Below are positions 1 to 5,013 of a DNA stretch of 5,088 nt, one piece after another; position 1 is the first letter of the stretch, and each line of letters opens with the position of its first letter. The notes beneath the pieces were generated by a model. It searched no databases. It was not told where the DNA came from and worked only from the letters and a program-made list of their open reading frames with translations. A program made the position numbers and the translations under genes. The stretch lies in assembly GCA_013815405.1 (NCBI GenBank), contig JACDGF010000198.1:1-5088 (forward strand), read 5' to 3'. This DNA is from Caulobacteraceae bacterium (GTDB taxonomy: Bacteria; Pseudomonadota; Alphaproteobacteria; Caulobacterales; Caulobacteraceae).

Positions 1-1059
1 GTCGTTCTCCTGCCCAAGTTGGACGAGCTGATCGTGGCGGCCAGCGCCCCGACCCCGATCGCTCTGACCACCACCGACATGACCGCCGCCCGGTGGGCGT
101 GGGACAAGCGCGAGGCGGCGGGGGCGGGCACCGGCACCCTGCCCCGGATCGGCTGGACCTTCCGCCCCCTGATCGGCGTCCGGGGGCGCGCCGGCGTGGC
201 GGGGGTGGAGGTCGATCCGCGCGGAGGCCTGGACGAGGAACGTCTGGTCGGCGCCATGCTCGACCAGGGCGCGGTGGCGCTGGAACGGGCGGAACTGGCC
301 GCGGCGACGGTGGAGAACGAAGCCCTACGCCGGTCCGACAAGCTGCGGGCGGCCCTGCTGAACTCGATCAGCCACGACCTTCGCACGCCGCTCTCGACGG
401 TGATGGGGGCGGCGACGACCCTGATCGACTACAATGCCACCCTCAAGCCCGAAACCCGCGCCGACCTCCTGGTCAGCATCCGCGAGGAGGCCGAGCGGCT
501 GAACCGCTATGTCGGCGACCTGTTGGACATGACCCGGCTCGAAGGCGGCGCGCTCACGACGCGGACGGAGTGGACCGACGTGCGCGACGTCCTGGCCGGC
601 GCGATCCGGCGGGTGGAGCGCCGGCTCGGCCGGCGCTCCGCGGTGCGCGATTTTCCCGCGGAGCTGAGCGCGGCGCCGCTCGACCAGAGCCTGCTGGAAC
701 AGGCGGTCGTCAACATCCTGGAAAACGCCATCGAATACAGCCCCGACGGCCTGCCGATCGAGGTGGCGGTCTATGAGGACCGCGCCCATGTGGTGATCTC
801 CATCGAGGATGAGGGCCCCGGAATCCCGAAGGCCGACATCGAGCGCGTCTTCGAAAGGTTCCGCCGCCTGGAGGAACCCTCGGACCGCTCGCCCAAGGAC
901 CGCAAGGGCGCGGGGCTGGGCCTCTCGATCGCCAAGGGGTTCGTCGAGGCCATGGGCGGCCGCATCGCGGCGGCCAGCCCGATCCACGGCGCCCGGGGCA
1001 CGCGCATCCTGATCAGCCTTCGCAAGGCGCCGCCGCCGCCGCCCGTGGAAGGCCTCTAG
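1..1059 (+). CDS. kdpD: Sensor histidine kinase KdpD, C-terminal part (5' end outside window)
   Basis: KdpD is the inner-membrane sensor kinase that phosphorylates KdpE when potassium is short or osmolarity rises; it also has phosphatase activity. The frame is open from base 1, so about 352 codons of a protein that is usually near 900 residues are present. The first ~95 codons are the end of the GAF-like domain (GTGTLPRIGWTFRPL is typical of KdpD). Next comes the HisKA dimerisation helix, with H-box SISHDLRTPLS and the phospho-acceptor His at 373-375 (equivalent to E. coli His673). The HATPase_c domain follows: N-box VNILENAIEY (709-738), G1 box DEGPGIP (808-828), F-box FERFRR, and G2 box GAGLGLS (907-927). 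All catalytic motifs look intact. The lost 5' part should carry the KdpD, USP and four-helix membrane domains. The protein ends in five prolines encoded by CCG repeats (1030-1044). The TAG stop is 2 bases before kdpE, so the two are almost certainly co-transcribed and translationally coupled. The TTG at 19 is an internal Leu codon, not a start. Confidence 0.95.
   Translation, partial: VVLLPKLDELIVAASAPTPIALTTTDMTAARWAWDKREAAGAGTGTLPRIGWTFRPLIGVRGRAGVAGVEVDPRGGLDEERLVGAMLDQGAVALERAELAAATVENEALRRSDKLRAALLNSISHDLRTPLSTVMGAATTLIDYNATLKPETRADLLVSIREEAERLNRYVGDLLDMTRLEGGALTTRTEWTDVRDVLAGAIRRVERRLGRRSAVRDFPAELSAAPLDQSLLEQAVVNILENAIEYSPDGLPIEVAVYEDRAHVVISIEDEGPGIPKADIERVFERFRRLEEPSDRSPKDRKGAGLGLSIAKGFVEAMGGRIAAASPIHGARGTRILISLRKAPPPPPVEGL
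613..641. repeat. Strong inverted repeat inside kdpD
   Basis: Two perfect 11-base arms (615-625 and 629-639) flank a 3-base TCG spacer. In RNA the stem grows to about 13 pairs through a U614-G640 wobble and G613-C641. It lies in the region coding the link between the HisKA helices and the ATP-binding domain (VERRLGRRSAV). A TTTT run begins at 651, nine bases past the stem, which is too far for a standard intrinsic terminator. It may be only a by-product of Arg/Gly codons in GC-rich DNA. Confidence 0.6.
1047..1052 (+). promoter_or_regulatory. Ribosome binding site of kdpE
   Basis: GGAAGG sits 9 bases before the kdpE ATG and lies inside the last codons of kdpD. Ribosomes finishing kdpD would be delivered onto this site, which supports translational coupling and the ATG at 1062 as the start. 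Confidence 0.7.
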
Positions 1060-1061
1060 CC

Positions 1062-1754
1062 ATGTCCGCTCAAAAGCCGCGCATCCTGGTCATCGACGAC
1101 GAGCCGCAGATCCACCGGTTCCTCACTCCGGCCTTGGAAGCCGCGGGCTATGAGCCACTGCGCGCCGACACCGCAGCCGAAGGCCTCGCGATGATCGCCA
1201 AGCGCCCACCCGACGCGGTCATCCTCGATCTTGGGCTCCCCGACATGGACGGCAAGCAAGCGCTGGCGCGCGCCCGGGTCTTTTACGAAGGGCCGATCGT
1301 GATCCTTTCGGCGCGAGACATGGAGATCGAGAAGATCGACGCCCTGGATCTGGGCGCCGACGACTATGTGGAAAAACCCTTCGGGGTCGGCGAACTCCTG
1401 GCGCGCCTGCGCGTGGCCGCTCGCAACCGCCTGAGCAGCGTCGGAGCCGCCCCGATCGTCGAGGCGGGCGCCCTGCGGATCGATCTGATCCAGCGCTTGG
1501 TCACGCGGGACGGCGAAAGCGTCAAGCTCTCCCCGCGCGAGTACGAACTCCTGGCGCGGCTGGTGGAGGGGCGAGGCCGGGTGCTGACCCATCAGCAACT
1601 TTTGACCGCCGTCTGGGGGCCGGCCCACGCCTCCGACGTCCAATATCTTCGGGTGTTCGTCGGGCACCTGCGCCAGAAGCTGGAACCCGACCCTTCCGCC
1701 CCACGCCACATCGTTACCGAAAGCGGGGTCGGCTACCGGTTCATCAACGATTGA
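1062..1754 (+). CDS. kdpE: Response regulator KdpE (OmpR/PhoB family)
   Basis: KdpE is the cytoplasmic transcription factor that activates the kdp potassium-transport operon once phosphorylated by KdpD. The 230-residue length is normal for the family. The receiver domain (about 6-120) has the acidic pair D12/D13, phospho-acceptor D56 in ILDLGLPDMDG, switch residue S83, and K105 in YVEKPFGVGEL. The OmpR-type winged-helix domain covers about 128-228. It includes LSPREYELLARL, the recognition-helix region SDVQYLRVFVGHLRQKLE, and the closing hairpin ESGVGYRF; this stretch resembles E. coli KdpE closely. The start is fixed by the ATG 2 bases after the kdpD stop and by the GGAAGG site. The gene is transcribed with kdpD and is the last gene of the kdp cluster on this side unless the porin is included. 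No key residue is missing. Confidence 0.95.
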   Translation: MSAQKPRILVIDDEPQIHRFLTPALEAAGYEPLRADTAAEGLAMIAKRPPDAVILDLGLPDMDGKQALARARVFYEGPIVILSARDMEIEKIDALDLGADDYVEKPFGVGELLARLRVAARNRLSSVGAAPIVEAGALRIDLIQRLVTRDGESVKLSPREYELLARLVEGRGRVLTHQQLLTAVWGPAHASDVQYLRVFVGHLRQKLEPDPSAPRHIVTESGVGYRFIND

Positions 1755-1763
1755 TTCATCTCG

Positions 1764-1796
1764 CGAACGCGGCAGCCGCGTGGCCGTAGGCGTTCG
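1764..1796. terminator. Nested inverted repeats after kdpE, possible terminator
   Basis: Ten bases after the kdpE stop there are two competing stems. ACGCGGC (1767-1773) pairs with GCCGCGT (1775-1781) around a single base. The outer arms CGAACGC (1764-1770) and GCGTTCG (1790-1796) can pair instead; the two stems share bases 1767-1770, so they exclude each other. No run of T follows, so this is not a textbook intrinsic terminator. Its place at the operon end makes a role in 3'-end formation or transcript stability plausible but unproven. Confidence 0.35.
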
Positions 1797-1800
1797 GCAC

Positions 1801-1880
1801 AGAAATTGGCCCAAACGTAAACATCCTTTATTTCTTGCTGGGTCAATACACATCGAACCTTTACGCGACTTTGTCCGATA
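1801..1880 (+). promoter_or_regulatory. AT-rich island upstream of the porin, likely promoter/operator region
   Basis: These 80 bases are 59% A+T (47 of 80), in contrast to the GC-rich genes on both sides, and lie 70-150 bases before the porin ATG. CCTTTA occurs twice, at 1825-1830 and 1858-1863, exactly 33 bases apart. The repeats read TTTATT and TTTACG and recall the T-rich TTTATA/TTTACA half-sites bound by E. coli KdpE, although those are spaced 11 bases apart. I could not assign convincing -35 and -10 boxes, so the exact promoter is left open. Confidence 0.4.
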
Positions 1881-1914
1881 AGGCTCGCAGCCGGTACGCC
1901 CGAAGGCTAAGCCG
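1880..1914. repeat. Two tandem short palindromes in the porin leader
   Basis: Two related units follow each other: AAGGCTCGCAGCCG (1880-1893) and AAGGCTAAGCCG (1903-1914). Each has AAGGCT and AGCCG arms around a 3-base or 1-base centre, and the centres (1887 and 1909) are 22 bases apart, about two helical turns. This layout suits a pair of operator sites. In RNA the four arms could also pair in alternative ways. The function is unknown. Confidence 0.5.
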
Positions 1915-1949
1915 TTGCTGTTCGCCACCTCCGTAAAGATCGATCCGCC

Positions 1950-3104
1950 ATGACCAAAACGAAGCTTCTACTCTGTGCGACTGGAGTGGCGCTCGCCTGT
2001 GCCGGCGCGCAAGGCGCCCGCGCCGACCCGCTTGGGATTCCGGCCATGGGGGCTTCCCTCTCGGCCGACCCCAATCCCACCAACGTTGATGCTGGGCCGT
2101 TTGGCAAGATCTATGTGACCGGCGCGGTGAGTGGCCTTGCGCTCACTCAGGACCACGCGGCCTTCGGCGATGTGGACACGCGGGCGGATATCAGCAATGC
2201 CGAACTGTTCGTCCAGAAGACCGATGGCCCGGTGCAATTCTTCCTCCAGGTCGGCGCCTATTCCCTGCCCTCGCTGGGGACGCCGTATTTCAAGGCCAGC
2301 CAGATCACCCGGGACACCTACGGCGTCGCGCCACAGGCCTTCCTGAAGTTCGTGCCCAGCGCGTCGTTCAATATCATCGTCGGCAAGCTGCCGACCTTGA
2401 TCGGCGCCGAATCGACCTTCACCTTCGAGAACCTGAACATCGAGCGGGGACTTCTGTGGAACCAGGAACCGGCGGTAAGCCGCGGCGTCCAGGGAAGTTA
2501 TTCGAAGGGTCCGCTCACTGTCTCGGTGTCGCTGAACGACGGTTTCTATTCCAACCGGTACAACTGGGTGTCCGGTTTAGTGAGCTACGCCTTCACCCCC
2601 CGGGATTCCTTGACCCTCGTCGGCGGCGGGAATTTCGACCATTCGTCGCAATCGAGCTTCGCCACCCCCATCGCCCAGAACAACGGCGAGATCTTCAACG
2701 CCATCTTCACCCACAACGCCGGCCCGTTGACGATCATCCCCTATTTTCAATACACGCGCGTCCCGGCGACGCCGTCGGCCGGCATCGTCCATCAGGCTTC
2801 GACCACGGGCGGCGCCATCCTGGCGAAATACTCCGTGACTCCCAAGTTCAATGTGGTTGTCCGCGGAGAATATATCAGCTCGACCGGCAAGAACGTCCTG
2901 GGCGCGCCCAGCCTGCTCTATGGCGCCGGGAGCCAAGCCTGGTCCCTGACCGTCACCCCGACCTATCAATTCAAGGTCTTCTTCCTGCGCGCGGAACTCT
3001 CATACACAAGGATCGAAAGCGCGACCCCTGGCTTCGCCTTCGGCCCGTTCGGACAGGCCGACAGCCAGACCCGCGGGCTGATCGAGACCGGCGTGCTGTT
3101 CTAA
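1950..3104 (+). CDS. Outer-membrane beta-barrel porin, probably BBP2/OmpL-like
   Basis: A 384-residue secreted protein that should form a beta-barrel channel in the outer membrane. A signal peptide is clear: basic start (K3, K5), hydrophobic core about 6-20, and a likely signal peptidase I site after ARA at residue 25. The rest is a run of alternating amphipathic strands broken by Gly/Asn/Ser turns (LTVSVSLNDGFYSN, SLTLVGGGNF, PLTIIPYFQYTR, FFLRAELSYTR). It ends in a C-terminal Phe (GVLF), the usual barrel-assembly signal. The central pattern GKLPTLIGAE followed by NIERGLLWNQEP and SRGVQGSY resembles putative porin-2 proteins (Pfam PF07642). The substrate cannot be read from the sequence. It lies 195 bp after kdpE on the same strand with its own AT-rich leader, so it probably has its own promoter and may be controlled by KdpE; that is inference. 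The ribosome site is weak (GTAAAGAT, 1933-1940). Cys17 could suggest a lipoprotein, but the preceding residues fit a lipobox poorly. Confidence 0.85.
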   Translation: MTKTKLLLCATGVALACAGAQGARADPLGIPAMGASLSADPNPTNVDAGPFGKIYVTGAVSGLALTQDHAAFGDVDTRADISNAELFVQKTDGPVQFFLQVGAYSLPSLGTPYFKASQITRDTYGVAPQAFLKFVPSASFNIIVGKLPTLIGAESTFTFENLNIERGLLWNQEPAVSRGVQGSYSKGPLTVSVSLNDGFYSNRYNWVSGLVSYAFTPRDSLTLVGGGNFDHSSQSSFATPIAQNNGEIFNAIFTHNAGPLTIIPYFQYTRVPATPSAGIVHQASTTGGAILAKYSVTPKFNVVVRGEYISSTGKNVLGAPSLLYGAGSQAWSLTVTPTYQFKVFFLRAELSYTRIESATPGFAFGPFGQADSQTRGLIETGVLF

Positions 3105-3120
3105 AAGATCCTGAGCCGGC

Positions 3121-3708
3121 CTATTTCTCGGCCAGCAGCGAGTCGATCACCGCCCGGGCCTCACGGCTCGACCAGTCGGCGCCGCCGGCCAGCCGGGCGC
3201 GCTCGACGCCCTTGCGGTCGTAGAGGATGGTGGTGGGCATGTTCTCGACCGGCGGCTTCAGGGCGAAGGCCAGGGCGTAGCTCGGCTCGGTGTAGAAACT
3301 CAGCGGCGGGTTGCGGTCGATGAAGGCGTGGCCGGCGGCCTCGTCGGGCCCCTTGCCCAAGCTGATCGGAACCACCGCCACGGCCTTGCCCGAATAGGCG
3401 GTCTCCAGCTTCGCCAGGCTGGGAATCTCGGCCTTGCAGGGCGCGCACCAATTGGCCCAAAGATTGACCACCGCGACCTTGCCCTTGAACTCCGCCAGGG
3501 TGTGGGTCTTGCCCGCCGCGTCGGCGAAGGCCGTGGCGGGGGCGGGGACGGGCCGCCGGCTGATCTCCAGCTTGGTCATGGCGCCCTTGGCCAGGGGCTT
3601 CAGGTCGCCGGGTGAATTCGAACAGCCGGCGGCGGCGCAGAGGATGGCCGACACCGCCGCCAGCGCGGCCAGGCGCGCCGGGCGTCCGGCGGGAGAGGCG
3701 TTTGTCAT
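3121..3708 (-). CDS. tlpA: TlpA-family thioredoxin-like lipoprotein (thiol:disulfide oxidoreductase)
   Basis: A membrane-anchored thioredoxin-fold protein facing the periplasm; relatives reduce disulfides, for instance in cytochrome oxidase copper-site or cytochrome c maturation. The 195 residues start with a signal sequence (R9, R12, hydrophobic 13-27) and a probable lipobox AAGC with Cys29, so lipid anchoring is likely. The -3 residue is Ala rather than the preferred Leu. The thioredoxin domain covers about 53-193: NLWANWCAPCKAEIPSL holds the active site W87-C-A-P-C91, and the cis-proline is P158 in ENMPTTIL. The CAPC pair and the insertion between strands and helices are typical of TlpA/ResA rather than cytoplasmic thioredoxin. 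A GGAG (complement of 3720-3723) lies 11 bases before the ATG. The gene converges on the porin with a 16-bp gap and diverges from the LptM-like gene. In many alphaproteobacteria tlpA is divergent from argH-lptM-lysA, which supports the name; the exact partner protein is unknown. Confidence 0.85.
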   Translation of the reverse strand: MTNASPAGRPARLAALAAVSAILCAAAGCSNSPGDLKPLAKGAMTKLEISRRPVPAPATAFADAAGKTHTLAEFKGKVAVVNLWANWCAPCKAEIPSLAKLETAYSGKAVAVVPISLGKGPDEAAGHAFIDRNPPLSFYTEPSYALAFALKPPVENMPTTILYDRKGVERARLAGGADWSSREARAVIDSLLAEK

Positions 3709-3823
3709 TCGGCCGAGGACTCCAAGACGGGCGGCTTATTCTGTATGGGTCTGTCGAGCCCCCGCCAAGGCTTCCGACCCGCAGGTTCACGCGCGCACCC
3801 CGCGCCGCAAGGAAACCCCCAAA
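3709..3823. promoter_or_regulatory. Divergent intergenic region between tlpA and the lptM-like gene
   Basis: These 115 bases must hold the start signals for the leftward tlpA-like gene, and probably those for the rightward lipoprotein gene. The only AT-rich patch is GCTTATTCTGTATGG (3734-3748), the best place for a -10 region on either strand, but no consensus -35/-10 pair stands out. A GACTC site (3718-3722, a GANTC motif) overlaps the tlpA ribosome-binding region. No trace of an argH coding sequence is visible. Confidence 0.4.
3809..3815 (+). promoter_or_regulatory. Ribosome binding site of the lptM-like gene
   Basis: AAGGAAA lies 8 bases before the ATG at 3824, a good Shine-Dalgarno match at normal spacing. 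It decides the start over the longer open frame that continues further upstream. Confidence 0.7.
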
Positions 3824-4150
3824 ATGACCCGAGCCCCCTGGATCCTCGCCGGCCTCCTGGCGGCGGCCGCGTGTGGAAAGGTCGGCCCCCTGGACCGGCC
3901 CGCTCCGCTCTATGGCGAGAAGGCCAAGGCGAAATACGAGGCCGACAAGCGCGCCGCCGCCGAGGCGAAAGCCAAGGCCGAACGCGACGACCAGCCCGAA
4001 AGCCTTCCGAGCGACCGCACCTACGATCCCAACGCCGACCCCTCGCCCCAGCGGATCCTCCCGATCCCGGGTCAGAACCCCAGCGTCAACGGCCCGGCCC
4101 CGCCGGGCGTCCTGCCCGACCCGTTCAACGATCCGCCGCCTCACGGCTGA
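3824..4150 (+). CDS. lptM: Small LptM-like (LppA/YifL-type) lipoprotein
   Basis: A 108-residue lipoprotein. The short signal sequence (hydrophobic 6-16) ends in AAAAC, giving lipidated Cys17. The mature N-terminus is CGKVGPLDRPAPL, close to the CG-x-KGPL-x-P hallmark of the LptM family (Pfam PF13627). In E. coli, LptM helps the LPS translocon LptD/LptE mature with correct disulfides in the outer membrane. After the hallmark comes a highly charged Lys/Glu/Ala segment (about 31-55, EAKAKAER) likely to be helical, then a Pro/Asp/Asn-rich tail without clear structure. The ribosome site AAGGAAA and the lipobox agree on the start. In many alphaproteobacteria the gene sits between argH and lysA; here its neighbours are tlpA and ftsE. 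The family call rests on a short motif, so a lineage-specific lipoprotein of other function is possible. Confidence 0.75.
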   Translation: MTRAPWILAGLLAAAACGKVGPLDRPAPLYGEKAKAKYEADKRAAAEAKAKAERDDQPESLPSDRTYDPNADPSPQRILPIPGQNPSVNGPAPPGVLPDPFNDPPPHG

Positions 4151-4272
4151 CGCCTCCGGGTCTGGCCGCCAGCGGCGAAATCGCGGGTGGCGCGGCGGGG
4201 ACGGGCCGGTATCATGGCCGGCGAATCGGACACCGGCACGCCGTCCCGACGAGGTCGCGCATTCCCGCTCCC
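4151..4272. other. Intergenic region before ftsE
   Basis: This 122-bp stretch is GC-rich and has no recognisable gene. It contains a 5-bp stem, GCCGG (4205-4209) with CCGGC (4218-4222) around an 8-base loop, and a GAATC site (4223-4227, a GANTC motif) 45 bases before the chosen ftsE start. No good Shine-Dalgarno sequence precedes the ftsE ATG; the nearest purine-rich bases are GAGG at 4251-4254, 18 bases away. Whether ftsE has its own promoter or is read from the lipoprotein gene cannot be told. Confidence 0.4.
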
Positions 4273-5013
4273 ATGCCCGCAAACCCACAGGCCCCGTCGG
4301 CCAGGAGCGCGCCCCCGGCCCCCTCGGCGCCGGTCGTGCGCCTCGATGGCGTTTGCCTGCGCCAAGACGGCGATCGGCCTATCCTGGGGGGCGCGTCCTT
4401 TACCCTTTCGGCGGGGTCCTTCCACGTCCTGACCGGGGCCGCGGGCTGCGGCAAGTCCGCCGTCCTGGGGCTCATCGCGCTGGAGGGCGCCCCATCGATG
4501 GGGCGCATAGAGGTGTTCGGGCGCGACACCGCCGCCTTGACCCGCGAGGAGCGGCCGTCGCTGCGGCGGCGGGTCGGCGTGGTCTTCCAGGACGACCGGC
4601 TGGTCGATCACCTCTCGGTCTTCGACAACGCCGCCCTGGCGCCGCGCGTCCAGGGCCGAAAGCCGGCGGCCTATGGCGACGAGGTGGCCGAGATACTGGC
4701 CTGGGTCGGCCTGGGCGCCAGCCTTGACGCCATGCCCGGCGCGCTCTCCCCCGGAGATCGGCGCCGCCTCGCGGTCGCCCGGGCGGTGGCGGGGCGTCCC
4801 GACCTGCTTCTGGCCGACGAACCCACCGCCGGCGTGGACGCCGCGTCCGGCCGGCGCATCCTTCGCCTGCTGGCCGAGCTGAACGGCGCGGGCGCGACGG
4901 TCCTGATGGCGACCCGCGACCAAGGTCTGGCGGCCAGCTCCGGGGCGCCTGTCCTGCACCTGCGCGACGGGAAGGTGACGGCGATCGAGGCCTTCGAACG
5001 AGCGGCTTCATGA
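4273..5013 (+). CDS. ftsE: FtsE-like ABC transporter ATPase with altered catalytic motifs
   Basis: FtsE is the cytoplasmic ATPase of FtsEX, which works at the divisome to control peptidoglycan hydrolases. The protein is 246 residues from the ATG at 4273, with about 20 extra Pro/Ala-rich residues before the first strand (VVRLDGVCLR). Motifs in order are Walker A GAAGCGKS (55-62), Q-loop Q106 in VVFQDDRL, signature LSPGDRRR (158-165), Walker B LLLADEPT (D182, E183), D-loop-like AGVD, and an H-loop position ATRD (R215). The alphaproteobacterial FtsE style is clear in GSFHVLTG, LVDHLSVFDN and AWVGLG. Several positions deviate: the usual signature is LSGGE and the H-loop normally has His. The A-loop aromatic appears replaced by Q31 and the D-loop lacks the TGNVD form. 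It overlaps ftsX by ATGA, the standard ftsEX coupling. The frame is open back to 3745, but that part is the shadow of the lipoprotein gene. Start certainty is moderate because no clear ribosome site is seen. Confidence 0.88.
   Translation: MPANPQAPSARSAPPAPSAPVVRLDGVCLRQDGDRPILGGASFTLSAGSFHVLTGAAGCGKSAVLGLIALEGAPSMGRIEVFGRDTAALTREERPSLRRRVGVVFQDDRLVDHLSVFDNAALAPRVQGRKPAAYGDEVAEILAWVGLGASLDAMPGALSPGDRRRLAVARAVAGRPDLLLADEPTAGVDAASGRRILRLLAELNGAGATVLMATRDQGLAASSGAPVLHLRDGKVTAIEAFERAAS
4487..4506. repeat. 20-bp perfect palindrome inside ftsE
   Basis: GCGCCCCATCGATGGGGCGC reads the same on both strands with no mismatch. It lies about 30 bases after the Walker A codons, over the segment coding GAPSMGR. 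As RNA it would form an 8-bp stem with a UCGA loop. Reading-frame constraints alone do not explain such symmetry, but nothing ties it to a known binding protein. Confidence 0.6.

Noticed and set aside
93..776. Plus-strand open frame overlapping kdpD
   Set aside because: Out-of-frame, Arg/Gly-rich, while the kdpD frame carries all kinase motifs.
1030..1044. CCG repeat at the end of kdpD as a phase-variation tract
   Set aside because: Only four CCG units plus CCC; slippage by whole triplets would change proline number without shifting frame or the kdpE coupling.
1056..1928. Long minus-strand open frame opposite kdpE
   Set aside because: It is antisense to a confidently identified gene, has no recognisable domain or ribosome site, and such frames are common opposite GC-rich genes.
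3115..3133. Possible bidirectional terminator between porin and tlpA (GGCC arms at 3118-3121 and 3130-3133)
   Set aside because: Only four pairs with an 8-base loop and no T-run; too weak to call.
2456..3223. Plus-strand open frame inside the porin
   Set aside because: Shifted frame of the porin, rich in Arg and Pro, with no domain; the porin frame has a signal peptide and strand pattern.
4210..4215. TATCAT as a -10 box for ftsE
   Set aside because: No -35-like sequence at suitable spacing upstream, and it lies in the loop of a GC-rich inverted repeat; single-box matches are not enough.
3745..4272. Possible 176-residue N-terminal extension of FtsE
   Set aside because: The frame is open but overlaps the LptM-like gene, its translation is Arg/Pro-rich, and FtsE proteins begin near the first ABC strand.
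3161..4288. Long minus-strand open frame over the tlpA-like and lptM-like genes
   Set aside because: It overlaps tlpA in another frame and runs antisense to the lipoprotein gene; the translation is low-complexity Arg/Gly/Pro typical of a shadow frame.
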